Below, piece after piece: positions 44,441 through 57,299 of a stretch of 64,000 nucleotides of DNA. The DNA comes from Drosophila miranda. Its lineage: Eukaryota > Arthropoda > Insecta > Diptera > Drosophilidae. The notes beneath the pieces are model-generated. The model made no database searches and had not been told where the DNA came from. It saw only the letters and a list, made by a program, of their open reading frames with translations. Made by a program: the position numbers and the translations under genes. Position 1 is the first letter of the stretch. Each line of letters begins with the position of its first letter. The DNA is taken from positions 24,756,913-24,820,912 of the forward strand of contig NC_046677.1 in NCBI RefSeq assembly GCF_003369915.1, given 5' to 3'.

Positions 44441-47400
44441 CCGTAAGCATCTATAACAGGCATTTTCATGGGCCAATGATGCCGCAATAATGTGCTCCCC
44501 ACCCAACCCCTCCCACCCATAGCCAGAGCACACCTGTTCTCCACTGTTCCCTGTTCTCCTCTTTTGGAGGATAATCACCGGGATGATGATGATGATGGCA
44601 CTGCTGGGGATGTAGATGATTTGTTGCTTCGGCCCCCGAATTTATGGGCTCTGCGAACAGGCTCATAAACAGCCCCAGTCCCGGCCCCAGCCGCAGATCC
44701 GAGAAGGCCTCGCGCACAAAACCGTCAATAAATTAAGCCGAAACCTTTTTTTTTTTTGCCCCAGATTCTGAGTAAGTGATTTTCCATGCAGGGTCGCATT
44801 GGGTCAGGTTTGGTGAACAGAGGTTTTAGGTGTTGATTTGGGCCTTCGTTTAATTGGCTAGAGAGAGCAAGAGAGAGAGCATTGGGTCTGCTATCAATAG
44901 CAATGTTGTGGCAGGTCATGCTGGTTGAAGGTTTTTTCTTATGGGATGCCTAACTTAAGTAATACTTAGCAGTTCTTTATGGGAATATGTACTCTTTGAT
45001 TATAAGGGTACACGGAGTTTCGACCCCATAATGAAAATATATAGAACTGTAACACATTAATCTTTAATTTGTGCGTGCTTGATCGTACCTTGTATTACTA
45101 TCGATACAAAAATATACAATGCAATACTACTATCGATACAAATCAAACTATTGAACAGCGTCAATAGCCGAGTCATCTATGTCTGTATCTTGAAGTTGAG
45201 TCCTGTGTGCCTCGATTGCATTTGAGGCATTTGCGACACCATAAAATACATCTTAATCATCATTCTTAATCAGCATCTGCTCGTATTTCTTCGGTTTGTC
45301 TGTCCGAGTTTCGGGTATCCTGATGTCGAGCCACGTGGGATTCAATACTATTTTTTGCTTGATCCGGTGACCTAAGAGATTTATAGTTCTTCTTTTCTAA
45401 AGAACCCCCCAGAGGTTCCCATTCCAAGTATCGAGTGTCTTATTGTCACGGCACTCCACTACGACTCTTTATTCTTGCGTCTTGCCTTTTCTTCACTTAA
45501 CAATTTTCAATGGCCAATCGATTTGCTTTACTCCCCCTACAACCTCTTTCGTGGCAATTCAATTTGAGCATCAAAAAAGTTGTAGCCTTCTTTGGCCACT
45601 CTCGACCAGTTTGTGCCCTCAAGTCGTGGCCAATTTTCCAGTGGCCCTTCCCGCCCTCCCCGCCCCACTTAAAACCGCAAAAGAACAAGTTGGCCAGCAA
45701 CTTAGCGGCGGAGATAAATTGAGTGGAAGTTCCGATTGGCAATGAGAGAGAGAGACAGAGGGTGAATAAATCGAATGCAACAGGGGAACATAACTTTTTC
45801 GTGACCCTCAACATATTACAGTAAAGAAGGAGACCCAACACAGCCATCGGGAATGGAATTTATCCTCCCCTAGGAGCCCCTGGCCTGGTCTGATCAATTA
45901 ATTCAAGCACTTTGCGGTCAACAGAGGGGGAGGGCAACAGGGCAACAGGGCAGCAGGGCAGGAGGTCAAGGCTTTTCATTTGAATTATTGAATGCCTGTC
46001 ATTTGCATGTCGCTGTTGTATTCGCATTCGTTTATTAAATGAAATGGATTCGAAGCAGAGCGAATTCCATTTCATTTTAGTTGATGACTTAATCGAATTG
46101 TATTTATTGAGATGGAAATTTTGTGGGTACTTGGGGTTTTCTTTTGTTGTTCATTGGTTCGTTGGTTCGTTTTATGCACAATATTTTCTGACATGCGATG
46201 GCCATATTTAATCAATCAATATTGAGTTGAAGGGCTTAAAAGTGGAGTTTATGTGGTATTTTTTTGGGTAGAAAGAATTTTAGAGAGGCTTATGCTTTAT
46301 CTTTTAGCATATTTAGCATATATGAATTGTAAATCCTTCAGTTATGGAACTAAATCGTGTGTTCCTCTATCGTACAGTAGATATAGTACTAAATTTACAG
46401 CCTTCAGGAACAATCGGAGACACCTCATTTATTCAGATATTTTTTGTGGTATGCAGAGGCGCGGGATGGGATCCATCCCTCAATCACACCCTGGGATGGA
46501 TTTGAGTTTAATTTGAAGAGTTAGTGGATAGCTCGCACTAGTTGTCTGTATTCTCAAGACCGTCATAAAACCATGACCCATTGAAAGACCATATCTAAAG
46601 ACCCAAGTAAACAATTTTAACTAACAAAAGTGCTATGCAAAATAGCTATAATAGGTAAAATAGGTATATAAAATTCCCCCTAATCATAAAAATATTTTCC
46701 CTCCCACAGAAATGATTAGAAAATCTTCAGCAGATTTATGTGAATTTTAAATCTTCAGTACCTATAAATAATATTACTTTTCCAACTCTAACATCCTTCC
46801 TTCTGTCTCCCATAATAAGGTCAAGGTACTTAAGTTTTCTCACCGCTTCTTGAGGCACTTAAGTCTTCCCTCAGCTCCTAAAGGTACTTAAGTTTTCCCT
46901 CAGCTTCTTAGGGCTCTTAAATTGCCTCCGCTTCTTGAGGAAAACATTTTCCGATGACTCATTGGATTTGATTTCCCAATTTAACGGTCAACGAACTTTG
47001 GCAAAGTTTCCGCCTTATTGTTCTCGATATAGTTATAGTTGTTGTTCGGTTTCAGCCATAGATACTACTACTATATTTATATCGATTTGATAATCACAGA
47101 ATTATGTAAATTTTTGGTGGGTCAATGCTTTGCAGATCCTTTCTGGTCTCCCTCCCTCTGTGTCTCTTGTTACTCCTGTACTCCTGCCTCTGTGATTGAT
47201 GTTCCACTGCCACTTCTGATGGCTGGGCTATCGAGTGTCCCTGTGCGCCTGTCATTTGTCGCTGTCCGTTGTCCTGGGTTACTGCCAACAAAATTCTGCC
47301 CAGAAGCTGGGTGATAAAAGTTTTTCCATGTCCGTTGCTGTCAGGCAGCCAAAAAAATAACCAAAAATATGGGAGCAAAAGGAAGAACCAAAGAAAAAAG

Positions 47401-47498
47401 AGAAAGAGGATATATTGTTGTAGTAACTTTTAATGAGAATTTATGAGTTCTCTTTCGGAGATGAATTATTGATACACTTAACTGGCTTTGACATCGAA
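44441..47498. other. Gene desert, part 2
   Basis: No gene is supported. Features seen are a GATGAT tract (about 44580-44597), poly-T at 44748-44757, ATCGATA motifs at 45100-45140, a GGGCAACA/GGGCAGCA array (about 45932-45965) and the 29-bp tandem array listed separately. Confidence 0.5.
46824..46939. repeat. Four-copy, 29-bp tandem array with ACTTAAG cores
   Basis: Units start at 46824, 46853, 46882 and 46911, exactly 29 bp apart. The consensus begins AGGTACTTAAGTTTTCCCTC and ends AGCTTCTT. Copies 1-3 keep ACTTAAG (copy 2 has CACTTAAG); copy 4 is diverged and about 2 bp shorter. Confidence 0.8.

Positions 47499-47549
<51 letters not shown>
47499..47549 (+). repeat. 51-bp uninterrupted poly-G tract
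   Basis: The run is preceded by ATCGAA and followed by AGAAG. It has no interruptions. It creates a spurious poly-proline frame on the minus strand. Its true length may be uncertain because such homopolymers are hard to sequence. Confidence 0.9.
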
Positions 47550-47550
<1 letters not shown>

Positions 47551-50500
47551 GAAGTCTTTGAAATAGAAAAAAGAGAATACTTGGTGGAGAAAACAGATTG
47601 AAATTAAAAATTAACAAGGCCAAAAAAGTTTGCAAAACAATAAAAAGGCAACCTGACAGACCTGTTAGAGCGGAAACTTTAAATACGGCATCTGCGAAGT
47701 CAACATTTCGATCCAACGTATCTGTCGAAGGTTCATAGAAATGAATGAAGCATTTCTGTAGTCGTTGAGCAGAAATTATAGTAGATGTACAGCTAGAAAG
47801 AGGATTAATAGGCAAAGACGGAAACTAGGCAGTAGAGTAGTACGTTATTCTTTCAATTCGTATTTGCTGAGAGCGTGAGAGAATCGTCTCAGCCAAGGCG
47901 AATTTACTTATTAGGTGGTATCATCCCCACATCTGCTCTCATTCGAGGACCATCCTTTTGACAGTATGCAGGCAAACGTATAGAACGTAAGACGTTAGCT
48001 ATCTCTTTCTAGCGCTTGTCTCTCTGAGAGCCGGGAGAGAGTGGATGGTCCTCACCACAGCAGACGACGTCACCTTAGTACTAATTTTCGCCATGGTCTC
48101 TGCCGAGAGGGTGAGAGGGCGAGAAATGGCAGGAAGATCAAAAAGGAATTGCTCAGTATGATCCTCTATTAGCTTCTTAAATGTTTATCAAGTAAATCCA
48201 GAATCTCCATTGATTCCACCAATCGCTAACGCTTTTCTTATTTTGAAAAAAAAAGAAAAGAAAACCCCAAAGATGAACAAAATTATTCTGCCTTGATTTT
48301 TGTAGCCTTTGAGGATTAATTAAAATGTTTTCCATTGGAAAATCCCTAATAGAATTACACACAACACGCACACAAACACACACAGAAAATCCTTTTAATT
48401 TTCAGTTCAATTTTCCTTTGGATACAATTACCAGCTGCGAAATCCATTTAGTGGCTTTTAGCTTGTGGCAACGTGTAGCTCTAGCTCTATATACAATATA
48501 TTTATTTATATACATTGAAAATTGAATTAAAAGTCCAAAGTCCATAAAAGCAAAGAGCCCACCCCTGGGGGGTACCGACCAGGCTGGAAATTGAATCAAC
48601 TCCAACGCTAATTGACCAGGCTAATTTGTAGCATAACAAATAACCGCATTGGGGCCTGTACAGTGTACCCTGGCCCTGGCCAACAGCATGGTCCAAATAA
48701 ACTTGGTTAATAGCGTATTAAGCGTGAATGTGCGGCAGAGGCGGTCCCCTTTCCATTAACTTTTATGGCCATATGGAGGGAGACAGAGAGAGAGTTGCTC
48801 ATATGAAAAACTCATAGAAAGGCAAACATGGAAGGTCGTTCGAGTGCGGATGAGCGATACCCAGGATGTGCCCGAGTGTGTATCTGTGTGCGCGTGTGTG
48901 TGAGCGAGGTAGTCGAGCAGAAATGAGAGATGCTTGGTATTGGTTCTGGAATGATAAAGCAACATTTTCATATATCATATTCGCAAGAAGAGAATACAAA
49001 AATAAATTCAATGGAAATTCTTCTTGAACAGAGTTTTTCAATGGATTAAACATACATTTTGTATTAAATAATGAGCATATGGCTAGAAAACAATATTTCT
49101 GCTTGGTTTCAAAGGGTTTTTCTCCAAGAAATGAGAAAAAAATTGGGTTTTAAAACTATAATCTTCATAAGTATCTCTGTATTTAATGGTATAAACCTAT
49201 CTTCGGACAGAGGGGGATGGGGCCTAGAAACCGCTGTGTTCCCACACAGAATAATTCTATTGATTGTTTATAATTCTTCAAAAGTTTTTAAATGTGCATC
49301 AAAAATACTGCCAGCGGACATTGTATTTTGTTCTTAGAAGAGTATGTGGGACTGCGGAATGTTATGGAGGATGTCCTTGTGGGTTAGGGCTCCAAATCAA
49401 GTCAAATTTTCTGCTAAAGTTCTGCTAATTTTCAGTTCTGTAGTTCCTGTAGTTCTTGCCCAATTAAATCACTAAAATGCACACCAAATCAATAAATTTC
49501 GGTTCGCTCTGCTCTCCTTTCAATACCAATTAAGTGCCACACAAGGTTCCAATTAAGCCACGGCCCGTGGCATAGTAAGACCCACTTAATCACACACTCA
49601 GACTCCCAGCGGCTGCCGCCCCACCATCAAAGTTCCGCTGAATTTCCATAGTCCATAGCCTATGCTATGCAGGACACGCACAGGCAGATCCCTACAGAAC
49701 TAAGCATAATTTAATTGTCAGCGGCTTTTGGTAATCGAAATCAAACAGCAACGGCATTTAGAGGAGGAGGCAGAGGCAGAGGCATTCAACGCGTTGCAAT
49801 TAGCACTTGCCACAAGTAGAGGCAGAGGCTGAGGCTCAGAGGCAAAGTTCTAATGAAGTTTCATGTGGCTGATGGCAAAGATTTTCAGTTGCCTAATTAG
49901 CCAAAGGCTGGCAGATAACTTGGCCTAATTGAAATTATTCCTCCATGTGTGTGCTGGTTACAGCCTGTCTCTCATTGTCTCTCCCTGTCTCTTTCTCTGG
50001 TGCAAATGGGGACTCCCCACTCCGTGCCGTGCCTCTGTCTCTGGTGTGTGTGCGCGTGTTTGGTCAACGGCTTTATTGAATTTTCTGCTGGAAGAGGCAC
50101 CACTTCTGCAGCTGTTGTTGCCTTCTGACCGACCTACAGCCTCTCTACATGTCTGAGTGAGTGTGCATGTGTGTGTGTGTGCCTCTCAGAGTGTTGATAA
50201 GTTGCAAAAAAAACTGCTTGGTTTTCCCCCCAAAAAAAAAGCGAAACAAAAAGGAGCTTAAAGTGCCATTGTTTTTGTTGCCACTGTTGAATGGACAACA
50301 GCAAAGCCAAATGAATAAGCGGCGAGTGGCCGAAAGAGAGGTGAAGGCGAGGAGAAAGTAGAGAAATTTCGAGAGTGCGAAAGTGCACTTGAATTTGTGG
50401 GATATCCTGTAGAGGGAAACAGAGAGAAATTTGAGGAAGATTTATGCATATTTTTCCTTGAATTTTCTCATATTTTGCAGATCTTTTCCCCGTCTTTGTC

Positions 50501-52500
50501 CTCTTTGTCCTTACTATATGTTTTTAATACAATCATGGCACCAAAGAAGTATGCTACATATCATTCTATCTGACATAAATTTGCTCCATTTCTCTAGATA
50601 ATTTTGTATCTTCTAAAAATGTTCTTCTTCTAAATGTTTGTTTACCTTGCTCTTCTTTCAGGATTTCTTCTAAGATTGCTCTATCAATTTTTCTGGGTAA
50701 GTTTTGAACCAATATTTGGACATCCGAAAAGAACGATATTATGATACTATATATGATATTATTTTCCCACTAGCCATAATATTTAAAAATTTTCAGAAAA
50801 ATACAAGAATATTTTCATAAAAAAATTCTTCAAAATATATTTTCATACAAAAATTCTTCAAAATATATTTTCAATATTAGTAGTTATTCGATTCAATATT
50901 TACTAGTACTCTGTCTTTTAGCAAAACTTATTCAAATTACAAAAATGTAGGTACTAGAGCCCTGCATGAATTTACAGAATTCATAAAATCCTTAATATAT
51001 GAATGCCCCTATAATGCGTTCGAACATTGCGAGTCCTGCCTTCAGTCAGATTCAAATCCCACCGAATCAATTCGGTGTATATAATAGGTACTATCCCTCT
51101 ACAGCGGAAAACCCTCTGCAAAAAACACATAACATAAATCTTTGAACTAACCCCACACGAATTGCCCACTCCTTTAGGACTTTGTGGGTATCTGGGTGGG
51201 TATTTAATTACTTCAATCCGAAATATCAGCCACCATTCGGTTGTTACTTTGTGGTTGGCTTAAGCTCTTTTCACTTGGCTCATTAAAAAACGTTGCCAAC
51301 TTTTAATGGCAACTTAAACGCACAGAAAGCCAGGCCAGTCCAGGCCAGCAAAAGGCCAGAAGAAAAGTGTGAAAGGTATAGCCAGGGGAAAAGTCTAGGT
51401 ACCTACAAAATAGGCAGTAGAATTTACTTAATTTTTGTCACTCTAAAATTAAGCTTTAAATACCGTTTTGTCCCTTTTGGTGGCGTGCAGTTTTGTTGCT
51501 TTTATTTATGTTAATGGCGGAGGCCCATTAACATTTTTCAATGCCTGTAATATGCATATTAATTGGTTGTTAGACACAAGTTTGACGCAATTCAACCTTG
51601 ACGCGGGGGAGGCTTTGATCCAGGGCAACCAGGGAGGACCTCAGGGGGGAGTCTGCAGCAATTTTGTGGCAGCCAAAACTCAAAGCGATGCCAGGTTCAA
51701 TGGCCCCTCGATTGGGTCCTTGGGTGAGCTCTTCTTTGTGGCAAAAATGTATCCCCTGGTGGCTCATTGGAAGGTGCAAAATACGAGTAATTGGCCATTT
51801 AGCATTTTACAACAAGGCGATCAAAAAATTTGAAATTGAATCTATCTCTCTATCTCCCTCCAGAGGAGAATAATATTCGCATTTGCTCAACATTTAAGAC
51901 TGTATTTAACTTTATGTCTGTCATTTATTTTACTTGGTTTTGTTTTTTGTTGGTTGCCATTTTAGCCATTTTTGTGAGCCTCTTTTGTTGCTCTTTTATG
52001 GCCATTATCTGGGTGCTTTCGTTGGGGCCACAGGTGGAAGTCCTGAAGGATGTTTGGAACCCCGGCGACTGGAGCGGAGTGGCAGCTTATTCGGTCATTT
52101 CAAGGGTCATTTTTTGGCTTTATGGTCACGTAGTATAAGACAGGACCACGTACGGGGCTGCCTGCCCTGAAAGTTGAATGACTTCAACGAGTATGAGAGT
52201 GTGTGTGTGTGTGTGAAGTGTGGGTAGATGCATGGGATTTGCATATATGCAAGCATCATAAAAGATAGACAGAGAGAGAGAGAGAGAGAGAGAGGGCATA
52301 TGCAGGGCATGCCATAAAAATGTTCCATTTCAAGTGCTAGAATTTATGTTGATGAATTTTGCACATTTGTAAACATTTGTTGGAGCAGAGTGCTCTTTGT
52401 TTCTATCATTTATTTGAGTGTGGGATTTGCCTCCTGATAATTTTTTGTATTTACTGAGATGTGTATTATCAACAGTCAGAGTCCCTTAAACAGAATGAGA
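47550..52500. other. Gene desert, part 3
   Basis: No gene is supported. It contains an inverted-repeat block at 47945-48053, a TG tract near 50165-50182, a two-copy 28-bp AT-rich tandem at about 50812-50867, and TG and GA microsatellites at about 52199-52215 and 52268-52293. Confidence 0.5.
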
Positions 52501-52548
52501 TTAATATATTTATTTTTTAATCAGAAAATTGTATAAACAAGTAAAAGA

Positions 52549-52707
52549 ACAACGGAGAGAGATAGAGGAGGAGCGTTATATTAACAAATTATATAGTTTG
52601 TTTATAGTGATATAGCTTTTCGATTTGGATTGACAGAACCTTCTGCGGGTGAGAGAAGGAGGAGGAGGATTAGAGGCCGACAACGGAGAGTGATAGAGGA
52701 GGAGCGT
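52549..52707. repeat. 28-bp direct repeats 131 bp apart
   Basis: 52549-52576 and 52680-52707 differ at one of 28 positions; each contains ACAACGGAGAG and GATAGAGGAGGAGCGT. A nearby 20-22-bp tandem pair (52971-53012, TATCC(G/-)CACTGCGTATGAGT) follows. Confidence 0.75.
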
Positions 52708-53100
52708 ACTGTGATATTTATCAGTCCCTGTAAAACTGTATATCTCTCCCATTTTCGCTCATTTCATTCCTCCACAATACGAAAGCTTTTACCGCAAGAA
52801 CAGAAGTTTTTCTTCTCCCCAGACTGATGACGCCACTAGAAAACGGCAAAAATTGGAACTGAACTTTATTGAATTGCTATCGATCAAAAGCTCGCCGCCA
52901 TGAAACTGTACTGCGTTTGAGTGAAAGCAAACGGCAGCGGTTGAGTGACATAAAGACGTTAGAGTATTAGTATCCACTGCGTATGAGTGATATCCGCACT
53001 GCGTATGAGTAATGCCACCAAATCGAGAAATTAGCAATTGATTTATGAGGAAATTGAATAAATAAAACGCCGCTTAGCACGTCAATGAATCAGTGCGAGT

Positions 53101-56100
53101 GCGAGTAGCTTCAAGAATTTCTTTACACAAACAACTACTCTTGTGTTCGAGTACTCGCATTCACAATTGGAATTCCTATAAACTTCATCGTTTAAAGCAT
53201 AAACTATGCTGATTTGACAAGCATTTGCCACCACATTTGTCGTGTCGCGGCGGTAGGTATTTTAATGACTTTTGCTGGTAGAGTTGTCAGTGGCTTTTTT
53301 GCATTTTGTGTGCGATTTTATGGTTCCGTCATTTATGGCTCAATTAAATTATTGCCTTCGCTTTTCTTTGCTTTGGCAATTTGCATCTGAAGGAGAGCAG
53401 AGTGCATGCAATCTCTGAAGTGGGTTCAATGGTTGATTGGTTCATCGTTCGATGATCGCCTTGAGGGCCCCTACAACTCCGCCTTTACCTCCACCTCCAC
53501 TGACCACTGACCCTTAAATGCCTAAAGCCAACGGTTTTTGTTGACGATTTCATGACGAACTAGTATAAGTGTTTCCCCCATTTACTTTGTACGGGAGTGC
53601 GCTTGTTCAGAAAATTAAAGCGATTTGCAGTTCAATGTTTAATATATGAATTTTAAAAAAACTTTGAGCTTTCAACAGATTAAAATAAGTAAATTTCGAT
53701 TAGCAATATTGATTATTGATTGAGCACTCTGCCGTATTTGCCCAGTTATTGAATTCCGAATGGCATCTAATACCTAATTGGAATACAATCGTACATCACC
53801 AAATCTTACATCGATTGTACATCAATTGGGATCTGTTATTAATCGAACTATGTATAATAATTATCGATTATTTTATCGCATATATCATTGTCTCATTTTT
53901 AGTAGCACCAATTTGCAATCTATCGATAGAGAACAAATAAATATTTTAAGCTTTGCAGACAAGAGAAATCCGTTGTTGAATCAGTGGAAAGAACAACACC
54001 TTCCCTTCTAAAAGTGAGTGTCCAAATACTCACTGATCTGATCAATATATTTAATTGCAGAACCCAAGATAACCTTTGGTTCATGATCCATACATGATCG
54101 CTGTGCTCCCCACAGCCCAGGATCTTATCCACAGCATAATTCACACGGTGGCATCCAGAGAGGATGATGACGATGACGATTCGGGTGATTTCTAGATGGA
54201 GAACGACTTTGTCTTTCTTTGATTGTGTGCCACTGTTGATCTATGCACTCTCACTCCTACTTCTACTTTAGAAAATATATCAAAATATAAAACTGAGTGC
54301 TGCCGAATAGTCAGGAGTTGTGACAAAACTGATATTCTTTTGTTGACTTCTTTGCAAAACTGTTTTGGGTTAGATATGTCGAAAACTATAACTATAATCC
54401 AGTTCGCATTTTGAGCCTTGGTCTGGCTTGTTGCGCCTTCGATTGGCACCTCATCTGGAAGACCTTCCTGCAGCTACTAGTACTAGTAAATCTTCCCTCA
54501 AATGTTGCTTCTTCTGTGTGGATTTGTCGCCGTTTTTGCATCACAAAAAGGTCTCACTGTTGGTGTTTTCTCAGTTTTTATTATTGTTGTTCCTATTTCT
54601 CTGTCGGTTGTGTTGTTTTCTCAATCTTGATTATCTTGGCTTTAATTTGTTGCCGTTTCAATCTCCATAGATCGTAGTAGTCTCTGTCTCAGTCTCTGCC
54701 TGTGTCTGTGGGCAATTGTTGCCCCATTGTTGATACAACACTTAGATAGGCACCCATCGCCATTACAATGCATTTTCGTGTGTTGTGGGGGGAGGGGAAA
54801 CGTGACCGTTATTGACAGCAATGGGAAGAGAGAGATTTTCTTTGTTGCCGTTTGTTTTGTTGTCAATGCAAATAAATACAATAAATTTCTGTATGCAATT
54901 GTTTTGTGTGTGTGTGGAGAAGCGTTTACGAGTTTTCGTTTTTCAAAAACTTTTCATTGAGTATTTTTTTTTGGCCAGAACAAAACAAAAAACAAAAAAA
55001 GTCTAGAATATTCCAGCAGCTCGTTCCAGCCTCAGGTTTTTTATGGCTTTTTCTACCCAGTTGTATTTCAGTTTTGATTTCCTTTTATTTTCTGCTGAAA
55101 TTTGCGCAATTCTTTTGCATTTCTGACAATTGGCGCACGTTGCCTTTCAATGTGTGTATTTTATTTTTAATGGTCCAGAATGAAGCTGTTGATGATATGG
55201 TGCTTGAATGGGGGGTACGGTGGGGGGTACTGGGGAGTGAATGCCACACACAGTTGATTATGCAATTTTGATGATACTTTTTGAGGGCAACATAGAGGTG
55301 ATTTGTATAGATTTGTTTGGTATGATGAGAGAAGTGGAATGGAAGGCAAGCGCTTGATATTTTTCAACCCAAGGCTCTGGGTAATACCTAATATTGCAGA
55401 GTTCTTTCACTTGGATAGATTAGACAGTCTTGTCTGCGCCTCGACAAAGCCAAAGACTGTGTATATTGTTGTCCAATGCTGGGACCGACTCAGCGCTGCC
55501 CTATTGACGGAGAGACGGCGGATGATGGCCCAAAATAGAATTTAAATGGAATATGTTCCGGTTGCAATATCTTGGTATTTTACAGCCTACAGTTTTGTTC
55601 CACTAAAGCAAACTCTAGATAGTATTGAATGAATTTCTTGTTGACATTTTTGATGCATTACGCTGATGACTTGTAAGCTATATTGCATATCCCATGAAGG
55701 GACAGACCATATATCTACTACCACCTTTTCTTTGGACAACAAAAGAACAGCATCGCATCCGTAGGTGTTCCTGCCACACCGCATCCGTATATGTACCGCA
55801 CCAGCCACGTACGAGTATGTCTTCCGCCTGCAGACTAGTTCTCACAGTAATTTTCCGGTGTTTGATATACTGCCACAAGTACTGTCTCAAGTTGGGCCTG
55901 AACACGAGCTCTTTGTCTGATTTAGTGGAAATTTCTCGTATTTGTTCTTGATTTAAAATGTTTTACTTAGCGACAATTGTCGCTAGTGGGAGGTGGTTGG
56001 TGTCTGTTTGGGTACAGGGCAATGTCAGAGTCAGAGTCGGGCATGAGGCGTCGGTCTCTTGGCCACATGTGTTGTCTGTTTTTTGGCCATTATATAGACC

Positions 56101-57290
56101 AACCATATGCAAACATATATGGTATGTGTACTCGTACCTATATCACATGTGCCGCCGCCGGCCCACTAACCTGGCATCACGAAAATGTTTCTCCCTCTAT
56201 TTTGTTGTATATTTTTGTTTTTTTCGGTGTTTTTGTTTGGCATTTTACAGAATGCAAAGAAAGATACAAAAAGTTGAGCTAAAATCGACACCTACCTATT
56301 GCCAAATGGTCTGTGACTAATCGCCTGATGCTGACGCTGGTCGGTGGGGTCTGCTAATTGGTAATATCAATCGATTCCCCCAAAATTCGACTGTAAATAC
56401 AGCCCGACGACCATATGCCATATGCTATGTGGGAGGGAGCTCTTAAATATCATAAGTCCCCGTACTCGTACTCGTACTCGTGCTCGTGTAGATCTGTGCA
56501 AACATAGACCGCCCCACCGCCCCCCCAGAAATTCACAGAAATCAAATCACGCGAGCTGTTTTCTTGGAGTCTCGAAAGGAGGCTTTTGCGTTTTTGCGGT
56601 TTCTTTGGTTTGGAAATCTTTTTTCTTTGGTTTTCAATTATTATTTTTGTGGTAATTTTTCGCTTGTGTTTTGTTGCCTTCTTGACCCAAAAAACAAGAG
56701 TTGTCGACAGAAACAGCAGAAATAGTTCGAGTAAAGGTTAATAGTTTAAAAGAAAACGTTAATAAGAAGTGGCTTAAAGGAGATCGTCTCTTATGGTACC
56801 GTCAATACCCTCGATACCCTCTGAATGATAGAGGAATAAATTGTAATACAGCACCTCTTATTTTTGGTAAAACCCTCCCTTCCCAGCCATTAACCCATTG
56901 GCAATACCTTCAAACATCCTGGATGGTGAGGGGGGGCGGAATGCGAATGCAAAACAGAGAGCGCAATGCGAGAATTAGTTTCAGTTAGCAGCAGCACCAA
57001 TGCTTTAGGGGGCAGGGGCAGGGGAAGCAGCGGGGCAAACCGAACTTGTCAAACAAGGCACTGGCTGCCGGTGAGGGGGGGTGATGGCGGCGTGGAGGTG
57101 TGAAGGCAAACGGCAAACTGGATGCAATGTGATTGCCACATCCCGAATACCTTTGCGCTGCCCCCTGCCCCCCTGAAGCTGGGGATGCACTTGGTCAGTG
57201 GAAAGTGGACTTTGAACCCATTAGCTGCCAAAAAGTAGAAAGAACGGGCACAGAGAAGGGTTAAGCCAAAAAAGAACATTTTACAACGTG
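53101..57290. other. Gene desert, part 4
   Basis: No coding region is supported. It includes a homeodomain-type motif cluster (ATCGATTA/TTAATCGA, 53705-53935), a dispersed-repeat fragment (about 55430-55515) related to copies near 37.7 and 37.9 kb, and an (ACTCGT)n array at 56461-56488. Confidence 0.5.
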
Positions 57291-57299
57291 GTGCTAGAG

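Noticed and set aside
47441..47815. Poly-proline protein on the minus strand
   Set aside because: It is produced entirely by the 51-bp G run; the flanking frame has no coding character.
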